Below are positions 1-6,756 of a stretch of 9,470 nucleotides of DNA, piece after piece. The translations under genes and the position numbers were made by a program. Source of the stretch: Acidobacteriota bacterium. GTDB taxonomy: Bacteria > Acidobacteriota > UBA4820 > DSQY01. The first letter of the stretch is position 1. Every line of letters begins with the position of its first letter. The stretch spans positions 1 through 9,470 of the forward strand of contig JAKAIJ010000090.1 in the NCBI GenBank assembly GCA_021814355.1, written 5' to 3'. The notes beneath the pieces were generated by a model. It did no database searches and was not told the origin of the DNA. It saw nothing but the letters and a program-made list of their open reading frames with translations.

Positions 1-577
<577 letters not shown>

Positions 578-603
578 CCCACGCCGGTGCTCGCGAACCC
601 CTG

Positions 604-626
604 GGGGCCCTTCGGGGCCCCTTTTT
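604..626 (+). terminator. Rho-independent terminator after hppA
   Basis: A perfect 7-bp GC stem (604-610 with 615-621) is capped by the extra-stable C(UUCG)G tetraloop (611-614) and followed directly by five T (622-626). It sits 26 bases after the pyrophosphatase stop, as expected for an intrinsic terminator. It isolates hppA from the tonB-family gene. Confidence 0.93.
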
Positions 627-829
627 CGTTCCACCGGCCGCCGGTAAGTCTCCATTTCCCGGGGAACCTTTCCCGCGAGTTCCGGTCTCACTCGACCGCC
701 ATATCCAATGGACGGCGGCGTCCCCTATGACCGGCTGATCTCCCTCCTCGACACCTGCAAAGGTTCGGGGGGGGCCGCCACCGTGGCGTTCATGGCGGAT
801 TGATTCCTTCCGTAGAGAGGGGTCCCTTC

Positions 830-855
830 GGAGGTCCGCCGCAAGGCGGGCCTCC
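830..855 (+). other. Strong GNRA-loop hairpin in leader of TonB-family gene
   Basis: An 11-bp stem (830-840 with 845-855, one G-T pair) is closed by the GNRA tetraloop GCAA at 841-844. The lower part can re-pair (829-833 with 855-859). Only three T follow (860-862), so it is at best a weak terminator. A leader structure or an mRNA-stabilising or processing site for the gene starting at 932 is equally possible. The structure is seen directly; the function is unknown. Confidence 0.5.
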
Positions 856-917
856 TCCGTTTCGCGCCCTGTGGAACCTCGCCGCCCGCCTCCGGTCTCA
901 CGGCGCAGAAGCGAGGG

Positions 918-925
918 AAAGGAGG
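918..925 (+). promoter_or_regulatory. Ribosome binding site of TonB-family gene
   Basis: AAAGGAGG lies 6 bases before ATG 932. It is near-perfect and decides the start: the open frame runs back to 800, but that upstream part has no comparable site and its translation lacks family character. Confidence 0.85.
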
Positions 926-931
926 TGGCCC

Positions 932-1633
932 ATGTTCGACGCCCTGGTGATCACCAAACGGGAGAAACCCGGCCTGCGGGCCCTCGTGAGCATTCCCGTA
1001 GCGGCGGCTCTCCATCTCGTCCTGGGCGGGCTCTTGCTGGTCCGCGCCCTCTATGGCCCCGTGGAGATCGCCCCGCCGGAGACGAGGATTCGGTTCCTTC
1101 CGGCGCCCCCGGCTATCCCGGTCCAGTTACAGCCTCATGTCACCAAGCCCCCGGCTGTGACGGGGCCGAAGTCCCCCCCTCCCGCAACGCCCTTTCGGGC
1201 CCCCAGCGACGTGCCGACCGGCATCCAGCCCGCTCCTCCGGTGGCGGTCCAGAACACCTCGGAGCCCGATCCCTCGGACCAGGAGCTGTTCCCACCGGGC
1301 CCCGGGAACGAGTGGAGCGACCCCCGCCCGCCCGCCCCGGCACTGGTGCCGGACTACAGCCTCCCCACTCCCCCGCGGCTGCTCCACCAGGTGGACCCCG
1401 GGTATCCTCCCGCCCTCCGCGCCATGGGCACGCCGGGACGGGTGGTGCTCAAGCTCACCGTGGACGAAGAGGGGCGCGTGGCCGCGGCGGAGGTGGTGAC
1501 CAGCACCCACCCCCTCTTCACCGAGTCCGCCCTCGCGGCGGTGCGCCAGTGGCGCTACACGCGCTCCGTGGACGCGGGGGGCAACTCCGTCTTGGTGATC
1601 ACGTTCGTGACGGTGAACTTCACCTTGAGGTGA
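932..1633 (+). CDS. TonB-family energy-transducing protein
   Basis: A 233-residue TonB-like protein expected to sit in the inner membrane and span the periplasm, passing proton-motive force from an ExbB/ExbD-type motor to outer-membrane TonB-dependent receptors. The layout is classic: a short cytoplasmic N-terminus (1-17), one hydrophobic helix (about 18-39, containing the conserved-type His28), a Pro-rich periplasmic spacer (about 47-148), and a TonB C-terminal domain (about 149-232). The last shows DPGYPPALRAMGTPG, VDEEGRVAAAEVV and AVRQWRYTR, matching the family pattern YPxxAR...G...A...WRF. The start at ATG 932 is set by the strong AAAGGAGG. No exbB/exbD or receptor gene adjoins it, so its partner system is unknown. 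It is convergent with the helicase gene across a 142-base gap. Some proteins of this class in these phyla act in pathways other than iron uptake, so no symbol is given. Confidence 0.9.
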   Translation: MFDALVITKREKPGLRALVSIPVAAALHLVLGGLLLVRALYGPVEIAPPETRIRFLPAPPAIPVQLQPHVTKPPAVTGPKSPPPATPFRAPSDVPTGIQPAPPVAVQNTSEPDPSDQELFPPGPGNEWSDPRPPAPALVPDYSLPTPPRLLHQVDPGYPPALRAMGTPGRVVLKLTVDEEGRVAAAEVVTSTHPLFTESALAAVRQWRYTRSVDAGGNSVLVITFVTVNFTLR

Positions 1634-1775
1634 GCATGCGGCACGGCGGCTAAGGAGCCCCGCGGGTCTCCCAAGGCCCTGGAGCGGAGCCGTCACCTGC
1701 CCGGCTTACCGGCGGGGCCGGTGCATGGATCGGCCGGTGGCGGACAGCGGGCCGCAAAGTGTATCGCCAGGTCCG
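1634..1775. other. Convergent intergenic gap with weak dyads, no clear terminator
   Basis: This 142-base gap lies between the stop of the TonB-family gene (+) and the stop of the helicase gene (-). The best dyad is a perfect 6-bp stem, ACCGGC-GGG-GCCGGT, at 1708-1722, but no T-run follows on either strand. GGAG (1654-1657) can also pair with CTCC (1668-1671). I see no intrinsic terminator for either transcript; Rho-dependent ending or overlapping 3' ends are possible. Confidence 0.5.
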
Positions 1776-3695
1776 TCACGAAAAAAAAGCGCGGACCGCC
1801 TCGAAGTCGCCGGCGGTGGCGAAGGGCGGGAGCCCCCTCAGCAGGAGCTTCCCGTACGCTCTCCGGCGGAGCCTCACGTCCAGGCAGGCCACCACGCCCC
1901 GGTCCTGCCGGGAGCGGATGAGCCGCCCCGCCCCCTGCTGGAGGAGGATAGCGGCGCACGGGAGCTGGTACTCCGAGAAGGGGTCCCTCCCCGTCCGCTT
2001 CAGCCGCTCGATGCGGGCCTGGGTGAGGGGGTCGCCCGGCGAGGCGAAGGGGAGCTTGTCCAAAACAACCAGCGAGAGCGCCTCGCCCTGCACGTCCACC
2101 CCCTGCCAGAAGGAGGCCGTGGCCACCAGGACGGCGTTGCCCGCGGCCCGGAACCGCTCGAGCAGGAGCCCCTTGGGCTCGTCGCCCTGGACGAGCAGCG
2201 GAAAGGGCGAGGCGGCCGTGAGGAACTCCGCAAGGGCCCGCATGCTCTTCACCGAGGTGCAGAGGACGAAGGCCCGCCCCCCGGAGGCGTGGACGAGCCG
2301 GAGGACCTCCTCCTGGGCCGCCTCGGGGAAGTGCGGGTCCGAGGGATCGGGAAACCGCTCGGGCACGTAGAGGAGTCCTTGGGAGGCGTAGTCGAAGGGG
2401 CTGGGAAGGGCCATCTCCCGGGCCGTTTCGGGGTCCAGCCCCAACCGGTCCCGGACGAAAGCGAAGGAGCCGCCCGCGGAGAGGGTGGCCGAGGTGAGGA
2501 CCGCCGCCTTCAGGGACGACCAGAGCCGCTCCTTCAGGATGGGCGCCACCTCGATGGGGTTCGCCGTGAAGACCACGTTCTTGCCCCGCACCTCCACGGC
2601 CCGCACGTAGGCGTCGTCCACGGAGTCCAGCGCGAAGGAGAAAGCCTCCCGCCAGCTCTCCAGCCGCTCGAGGAGCCCCAGGGCCTCCTCGGAGGTTCCC
2701 TCCGCCGCCTCGAGCTCCAGGGCCGCCACGTCGAGCCCGGCCTCCAATCTTGACCGCAGCTCCCTCTCGTAGGGAGGGGCGGAAGCGGCGGTGATCACCG
2801 TCCGCCGCTCCCCTCCCTGCTCCCAGGGGGCGAAGTACCGCTGGGCGGCGGCCACGGCCCCAGCGAGCGATTCCCCCAGGGCGGGATGGTCGGGCGGAAC
2901 GGCCTTGCCGGCATCGTGGAGCCACTCCTGGAGCCCCCGCCGGCTCGCCGCGGTGCCGAAGAAAGAGGTGGCGGCGTCCTCCGCGTCGTGGGCCTCGTCC
3001 AAGACCAGGTGGGTGTACTCGGGGAGGGCCCCCGCACCGCACCGCCCCTTCACCATCCGGTCGGCGAAGAGCAGGTGGTGGTTGGTGACGACGAGCTCCG
3101 CCGCCTCGGCTTCGCGCTTGAGCTTCACCACGAAGCAGTCCCGGTAGACGGGGCACCGGGTGCCCAGGCAGCGCTCGGCGCGGGCGTTGATGTCGCTCCA
3201 GAGGGCTAGATCCTCGGGAACCCCCTCCAGGTCGGCCCGGTCGCCGGTCCTGGTGGTCTGCGCCCAGCGACCGATGCGGTCCAGGTAGCGGGCCTCCCGG
3301 CGGTCCCGCAGGAGCGGCTCGGCTTTGAACCGCTCCCAGTAGTGGAGGCAGAGGTAGTTGGCCCGCCCTTTCACCGTGACCGCCTTCACCTCGCGCTGGA
3401 GCAGCCGCGCGCAGAGGGGCACGTCCTTGCGGGAGAGCTGCTCCTGGAGGGCCTTGGTGCCGGTGGCGACGAGGACCCGGCGGTCGGAGTGGAGGGCGGG
3501 CAGGAGGTAGGCCAGGCTCTTACCCGTGCCCGTCCCGGCCTCCGCCAGCAGGAACCCGCCCTCCGCGAAGAGACGCCAGATGGCCCGCGCCAGTTCCACT
3601 TGCCCTGGGCGGTGCTCGTAGAAGCCGCCCAGCGCGGACAGCGCCCCACCGGGACCCAGGAGGGCGTCGAAGTCCGGTTCCCCGTCGCGGCTCAT
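1776..3695 (-). CDS. DinG/YoaA (XPD-like) Fe-S ATP-dependent DNA helicase
   Basis: A 639-residue superfamily 2 helicase of the XPD/DinG group. These enzymes unwind DNA 5' to 3' using ATP and act in DNA repair and rescue of blocked forks. Motifs in order: RPGQ (29-32), Walker A EAGTGTGKS (52-60), motif Ia ATGTKALQEQL (77-87), DEAH box (233-236), motif III TSATLS (401-406), motif IV RAFVLCTS (474-481), motif V VATASFWQGVD (524-534) and motif VI QQGAGRLIR (586-594). Four cysteines between Walker A and the DEAH box (C116, C176, C181, C187) match the [4Fe-4S] ligands of the family. Length fits YoaA (about 636) better than E. coli DinG (716). ATG 3695 overlaps the stop of the upstream gene as ATGA. 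The frame stays open to 4076, but that extension is only the shadow of the neighbour. The coding end contains an eight-T run (1788-1781). It is the last gene of the leftward operon. Confidence 0.95.
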   Translation of the reverse strand: MSRDGEPDFDALLGPGGALSALGGFYEHRPGQVELARAIWRLFAEGGFLLAEAGTGTGKSLAYLLPALHSDRRVLVATGTKALQEQLSRKDVPLCARLLQREVKAVTVKGRANYLCLHYWERFKAEPLLRDRREARYLDRIGRWAQTTRTGDRADLEGVPEDLALWSDINARAERCLGTRCPVYRDCFVVKLKREAEAAELVVTNHHLLFADRMVKGRCGAGALPEYTHLVLDEAHDAEDAATSFFGTAASRRGLQEWLHDAGKAVPPDHPALGESLAGAVAAAQRYFAPWEQGGERRTVITAASAPPYERELRSRLEAGLDVAALELEAAEGTSEEALGLLERLESWREAFSFALDSVDDAYVRAVEVRGKNVVFTANPIEVAPILKERLWSSLKAAVLTSATLSAGGSFAFVRDRLGLDPETAREMALPSPFDYASQGLLYVPERFPDPSDPHFPEAAQEEVLRLVHASGGRAFVLCTSVKSMRALAEFLTAASPFPLLVQGDEPKGLLLERFRAAGNAVLVATASFWQGVDVQGEALSLVVLDKLPFASPGDPLTQARIERLKRTGRDPFSEYQLPCAAILLQQGAGRLIRSRQDRGVVACLDVRLRRRAYGKLLLRGLPPFATAGDFEAVRAFFS

Positions 3696-4411
3696 GGCTC
3701 CGGACGGCGGGCCCGCGCCGCGTCGAGGAACCACCGAGCGAGCTTCTCCGAGAGGGGTGAATGGGGGGTCCGCTCGGGGTGCCACTGGACGCCCAGGACG
3801 TTGGGAAAGGAGGGGCACTCGATGGCCTCCACCACCTCGCCGGGCCCCCAGGCCGAGACTCGCCAGCCTGGGGCCACCCGGGCGATCGCCTGGTGGTGGG
3901 AGGAGCAGACCCTCGTGTCTGGGGTGGGGTCGAAGGCGGCCACGCGCGTGCCGGGGACCGCGCGGAGGCGATGGCGCGGGTTGGATCGCCCCGGGGCGGG
4001 ACGCCGGTGGCGGCTGTGGGGATCGTGGAGGTGGCGCACCAGGTCTCCGCCGAAGGCCACGTTTAGGGTCTGGCACCCGAGGCAGATGCCCAGGACCGGC
4101 AGGCCCAGCCGGGTCGCGCGCCAGGCGAGCGCGATCTCGAAGGCCGACCGGTCCCGGTGCGAGAACCGCTCCTCGGGGAGAGCGACGGGGTTGCCGGCGT
4201 AGAACTCGGGCAGCAGGTCTCCTCCGCCCGAGAGGACCAGCGCCTGGAGCCCTTGGAGGGCCCGCTCCTCCCGGCCGGGCTCCGCCGGAAGGATCTCGGA
4301 ACGAAACCCCGCGCGCGCGAGCCAGTCGGTGTACTGCCGGTCCAAGGTGGCCCAGAGACGGCCGTCCCGTTCGACCCAGTCCGCGGTGATGCCCACCCGC
4401 GGGGCGCTCAC
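3692..4411 (-). CDS. Class I glutamine amidotransferase-like / peptidase C26 gamma-glutamyl hydrolase (PuuD-like)
   Basis: A 239-residue cytoplasmic protein of the peptidase C26 family, which includes gamma-glutamyl-GABA hydrolase PuuD. It would cleave a gamma-glutamyl amide bond through a Cys-His-Glu triad. Visible marks are VGITADW at the N-terminus (6-12), ALVLSGGGDLLPEFY (57-71), the nucleophile elbow GICLGCQTLNVAFGG (C110, 108-122), SSHHQAI (170-176), and GVQWHPE (207-213) with His211 and Glu213. Length matches the family. The start is GTG 4411: a GGAG sits 6 bases upstream (4421-4418), and MSAPRVGITADW aligns with family N-termini. The long frame upstream to 4954 is antisense or out-of-frame noise inside the aldehyde dehydrogenase gene. 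It overlaps that gene's stop by 4 bases (GTGA) and the helicase start by 4 (ATGA). The gamma-glutamyl substrate is not known. Coupling to an aldehyde dehydrogenase suggests, but does not prove, polyamine-type catabolism. Confidence 0.88.
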   Translation of the reverse strand: MSAPRVGITADWVERDGRLWATLDRQYTDWLARAGFRSEILPAEPGREERALQGLQALVLSGGGDLLPEFYAGNPVALPEERFSHRDRSAFEIALAWRATRLGLPVLGICLGCQTLNVAFGGDLVRHLHDPHSRHRRPAPGRSNPRHRLRAVPGTRVAAFDPTPDTRVCSSHHQAIARVAPGWRVSAWGPGEVVEAIECPSFPNVLGVQWHPERTPHSPLSEKLARWFLDAARARRPEP

Positions 4412-6033
4412 GAAGCGCTCCGGACCCGGAAGAGCCGGACGGCGACCCGGGCCGCGGGTCCCACCCGCCCCAGCCCCCGCTCCCAGAGAAGCTCGCGGAA
4501 GGCGCGGGCGAGCTCGAGTCCGTCCTTTCCGTAAGGAAACCACCAGAGCTCGCGGGCGGCTCGCCCCCGGTCCATCCCCACGAGCCGAAGGGTAGTGAGC
4601 TCGTCGAGAGCGCCGGTCCAGTGGGTTCGCCCTACCCCAGAGGCCTTGACCCCGCCCCAGGGACAGCTCGCTTGGCCGTGGGTGTAGGAGGCGTCGTTGA
4701 CCCATACGCTTCCCACCTCCAGGCGGCGGGCGAGGGCCTCGCCCGCGTGCAGGTCCGCGGTCCAGACCGACGCCGAGAGCCCGTAGGGGCTGTCGTTGCA
4801 GAGGGCCACCGCCTGGTCGAGGTCGTCGTAGGGCGCGAGAGGCAGGACGGGGCCGAAGGTCTCCTCCCGCATGAGGTTGCAACCTGGGGGGACGTCCACC
4901 AGGACCGTCGGCGCGAAGAAGAAGCCCGGGCCCGAAAGGGGTCCGCCGCCGCACAGCACCCGCGCCCCGCCCGCCACCGCCTCCTGCACCTGCCGGTGGA
5001 CCTTGTCCCGCTGGGCCTCGGAAATCATCGGCCCCACCTGGGTCTCGGGGTCGAACCCCGAGCCCACCTTGAGCCGCGCGACGCGCTCGGTCACCGCCTC
5101 CACGAAGCGCGGGTAGAGCGACCGGTGGACGTAGTACCTCTCGGAGGAGGAGCAGACCTGGCCCGAGCCGAAGCAGCCGTTCCAGACGGCGCCGTTCACG
5201 GTCCTCTCGAAGGGGGCGTCGGGAAGGACCAGGAACGCGTCCTTGCCGCCCAGCTCCATCTGGGTGCGGGTGAGGCGGCCCGCCAGGGCGGCCAGGATCT
5301 TCCTCCCCGTGGAGGTGCTCCCCGTGAAGAGGAGCCCGTCCACGCCGCTCTCCACCAGGAACGCCCCGGTGTCGCGGTCCCCCGTGACCAGGTTGAAGAC
5401 GCCGGCGGGAAGGCCGGCACGCTGGATGAGGGTCGAGAGCTTCGCCGCCACGAGGGGGGCCAGTTCCGAGGGCTTGAAGACCACCGTGTTCCCGGCCGCC
5501 AGGGCGAGCGCGATCTGTCCCACCGGGATGGCAAGGGGGAGGTTCCAGGGAGAGATGACCCCGACCACCCCCAGGGGCACGCGGTGGAGGCGGTGGGACT
5601 TTCCCCAGAGGAGCGGGCTGGAGGTCCGGACCCTTTGGGGTCTCAAACGGGGACCGGCCCCCCGGACCAGCCCGGCGAGCAGGTCCAGGGCGCCCTGGAG
5701 ATCCACCGCCAGGGACTCCTGGAGCGGCTTGCCGTTCTCGTAGGTGACGAGGCTGGCGAGCGCGTCACCCTCCCGGTGGAGGAGCCGGGCCAGCACCTCG
5801 AGAAGGTCGAGCCGGCCGCGCACGGGCATCCCCGCCCAGCCGGGGGCCGCCCTCCGGGCCTCCGCCACGGCGAGGGCCACATCCTCGCGGTTGCATAGAG
5901 GGACCGTGCCCAGAAGCTCGCCGGTGGCGGGGTCCCGGGACTCCAGCCGCTCGGGTTTGTCGTACCACCTCCCGCCGATGAGGACCTCGCCCCGGAGGAC
6001 GCCCCCGGCCGGTGCGAAGAGTCCCTCATTCAC
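4408..6033 (-). CDS. NAD(P)-dependent aldehyde dehydrogenase (succinate-semialdehyde dehydrogenase-like)
   Basis: A 541-residue aldehyde dehydrogenase that oxidises an aldehyde to a carboxylate with NAD(P)+ in the cytoplasm. All key elements are present: SPWN with Asn164 (oxyanion hole), FKPSE with Lys187 (cofactor), FTGSTSTGRK (236-245, Rossmann loop), MELGGKD with Glu260 (general base), GQVCSS with nucleophile Cys294, and EETFGP with Glu391 (ribose contact). PWGGVKASGVGR (458-469) is the usual C-terminal signature. The tail after about 490 (ELWWFPY and a basic stretch) extends beyond the core of about 480 residues. The start is GTG 6033, with an excellent GGAGGTGG (6044-6037) 6 bases upstream (counted from the GGAGG core). 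The nearby ATG at 6029 is out of frame. It overlaps the upstream thioredoxin gene by 8 bases and the downstream C26 gene by 4. The substrate is not identifiable; semialdehydes are plausible given the C26 partner. Confidence 0.93.
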   Translation of the reverse strand: MNEGLFAPAGGVLRGEVLIGGRWYDKPERLESRDPATGELLGTVPLCNREDVALAVAEARRAAPGWAGMPVRGRLDLLEVLARLLHREGDALASLVTYENGKPLQESLAVDLQGALDLLAGLVRGAGPRLRPQRVRTSSPLLWGKSHRLHRVPLGVVGVISPWNLPLAIPVGQIALALAAGNTVVFKPSELAPLVAAKLSTLIQRAGLPAGVFNLVTGDRDTGAFLVESGVDGLLFTGSTSTGRKILAALAGRLTRTQMELGGKDAFLVLPDAPFERTVNGAVWNGCFGSGQVCSSSERYYVHRSLYPRFVEAVTERVARLKVGSGFDPETQVGPMISEAQRDKVHRQVQEAVAGGARVLCGGGPLSGPGFFFAPTVLVDVPPGCNLMREETFGPVLPLAPYDDLDQAVALCNDSPYGLSASVWTADLHAGEALARRLEVGSVWVNDASYTHGQASCPWGGVKASGVGRTHWTGALDELTTLRLVGMDRGRAARELWWFPYGKDGLELARAFRELLWERGLGRVGPAARVAVRLFRVRSAS

Positions 6034-6625
6034 CCGCCACCTCCGCCACCCGCTTGGGCACGCCCGATTCGGTCCAGTCCTGGACGCCCTCGGCGCGGAA
6101 GGCGATCCGCCCCGCCTTGTCCACGATCAGCGTCGTGGGGATCGCGGTGACGTGCAGCGCCCCTGCCAGCCTGCCCGCGTCCCAGTAGACGGGCAGCATG
6201 GGGACCCCGGCGCGGACCACGAAGGGTTCCACCGGGTCGGGCTTCTCGTCGAGGGAGACCGCGAGGACGGCCACGTCGCCCCGCCCCGCGGCGCCGTCCG
6301 CGTAGCGCGCGAACTGGGGAAACTCGGCCCGGCAGGGTGGACACCAGGTGGCCCAGAAGTGGATCACCGCGGGGCGGCCCCGCAGCTGTTCCGGGGTCAC
6401 GGGCATTCCCTCCCCGCCGGTGATGCGCTCGAGCGAGAACTCTGGCAGATTCCCGCGGGAGCCGGGGTCCGCCACGCCTGCGGGCGCCACCAGCCCGCGG
6501 AGCTCGCCCGCCTGGTCCCTGGCCTTGAAGAGAAAGGCCAGGAGCAGCAGGCCCGCCAGCCCCATCACCACCCAGAAAACCGCCATCGTCGGCTTCTTTC
6601 CCGCCGCCGTCTGCACCCCTTCCAC
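6026..6625 (-). CDS. Membrane-anchored TlpA/ResA-like thiol-disulfide oxidoreductase
   Basis: A 199-residue thioredoxin-fold protein with one N-terminal hydrophobic helix (about 13-33, after KK) that anchors the domain outside the cytoplasmic membrane. Such proteins reduce or exchange disulfides in extracytoplasmic proteins, for example in cytochrome c maturation. The redox domain (about 58-196) has NLPEFSLERI, RPAVIHFWATWCPPCRAEFP (84-103) with active-site C95 and C98, VSLDE (123-127), and the cis-proline loop VTAIPTT (159-165, Pro163). The frame is open back to 6766, but GTG 6625 is chosen because GGGAGGT (6636-6630) sits 4 bases upstream. A promoter also lies at 6645-6673, which would exclude any start beyond it. 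It is the first gene of the leftward operon and overlaps the aldehyde dehydrogenase start. No cytochrome gene is in view, so its partner is unknown. Confidence 0.9.
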   Translation of the reverse strand: MEGVQTAAGKKPTMAVFWVVMGLAGLLLLAFLFKARDQAGELRGLVAPAGVADPGSRGNLPEFSLERITGGEGMPVTPEQLRGRPAVIHFWATWCPPCRAEFPQFARYADGAAGRGDVAVLAVSLDEKPDPVEPFVVRAGVPMLPVYWDAGRLAGALHVTAIPTTLIVDKAGRIAFRAEGVQDWTESGVPKRVAEVAGE

Positions 6626-6629
6626 GGCC

Positions 6630-6636
6630 ACCTCCC
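6630..6636 (-). promoter_or_regulatory. Ribosome binding site deciding GTG start of TlpA-like gene
   Basis: Read on the minus strand, GGGAGGT precedes GTG 6625 by 4 bases. No site of this quality precedes the other in-frame starts further upstream, and the predicted -10 box lies only about 8 bases behind it. Confidence 0.75.
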
Positions 6637-6644
6637 TTCCGGAG

Positions 6645-6673
6645 ATTATCGGGGAGGCCCCGCCGGGAGGCAA
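6645..6673 (-). promoter_or_regulatory. Sigma70-type promoter of the leftward thioredoxin-ALDH-C26-helicase operon
   Basis: On the minus strand TTGCCT (6673-6668) is followed after exactly 17 bases by GATAAT (6650-6645), matching 4 of 6 and 5 of 6 consensus bases. Initiation would fall near 6638, giving a very short leader of about 13 bases before GTG 6625. No other promoter is apparent within the operon. Confidence 0.6.
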
Positions 6674-6683
6674 GCCTCCGGCG
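6661..6683. repeat. Inverted repeat (possible operator) over the leftward -35 box
   Basis: GGAGGC-AA-GCCTCC (6666-6679) is a perfect 14-base dyad. With one bulged G (6666) the pairing extends to CGCCG/CGGCG, covering 6661-6683. The left arm and spacer contain the leftward -35 box (6668-6673), a position where a bound dimeric regulator would block RNA polymerase. It lies between the two divergent promoters, 19 bases before the rightward -35. Operator function is inferred only from position and symmetry. Confidence 0.4.
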
Positions 6684-6701
6684 CCGGAACCGCGCAATTC
6701 C

Positions 6702-6730
6702 TTGAGGCCGGGCGCGAATTGGATTATAGT
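6702..6730 (+). promoter_or_regulatory. Sigma70-type promoter of the FecR-GGDEF-mreB operon
   Basis: TTGAGG (6702-6707) and TATAGT (6725-6730) are separated by exactly 17 bases, in a region that is otherwise very GC-rich. Initiation would fall near 6737, leaving a leader of about 20 bases that contains the purine-rich GGAGAGAGGG (6740-6749) before ATG 6757. Confidence 0.7.
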
Positions 6731-6756
6731 GGCTTCACTGGAGAGAGGGCGCGCCG

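Larger units (their letters stand above)
627..931. other. Intergenic region between hppA terminator and TonB-family gene
   Basis: This stretch of about 305 bases has no convincing gene. It holds a G8 run (767-774), a small hairpin (776-780 with 784-788), a 31-codon ORF of doubtful reality (708-803), a strong GNRA-capped hairpin (830-855) and the Shine-Dalgarno sequence of the next gene. An 11-base direct repeat, TCCGGTCTCAC, occurs at 681 and 891. I could not find a -35/-10 pair close to consensus, so the promoter of the TonB-family gene is not located. Confidence 0.6.

Noticed and set aside
679..707. Candidate promoter TTCCGG / TATCCA before the TonB-family gene
   Set aside because: It matches only three of six bases at the -10 and has a 16-base spacer; not distinguishable from chance.
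681..901. 11-base direct repeat TCCGGTCTCAC at 681 and 891
   Set aside because: Only two short copies without flanking structure. It does not resemble an attachment site or insertion-sequence end.
800..931. 44-codon upstream extension of the TonB-family protein from ATG 800
   Set aside because: The strong Shine-Dalgarno sequence at 918-925 points to ATG 932, and the extension covers the leader hairpin with an atypical composition.
627..931. Cyclic-dinucleotide (GEMM) riboswitch suggested by GCAAAGG at 757-763
   Set aside because: The surrounding conserved GEMM core (the CACGCACAGGG-type strand and tetraloop-receptor context) is not present. I found no GEMM element elsewhere in the window by eye; a covariance-model search would be decisive.
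1725..2753. 342-codon plus-strand frame opposite the helicase gene
   Set aside because: Antisense shadow with biased composition and no ribosome binding site or domain.
1693..3156. 487-codon minus-strand frame inside the helicase gene
   Set aside because: It is an alternate frame, Arg/Gly/Pro-rich, with no motif. The true frame carries every helicase motif.
3696..4076. 127-codon N-terminal extension of the helicase
   Set aside because: The extension is Pro/Arg-rich noise over the C26 gene. ATG 3695 gives a family-length protein and the usual ATGA coupling.
4412..4954. 181-codon upstream extension of the C26 hydrolase
   Set aside because: It overlaps the aldehyde dehydrogenase in another frame and has no family similarity. 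GTG 4411 with GGAG fits the expected N-terminus.
4621..5898. 425-codon open frame on the plus strand
   Set aside because: It is antisense to the aldehyde dehydrogenase, whose catalytic motifs are complete. The translation is low-complexity with no family features.
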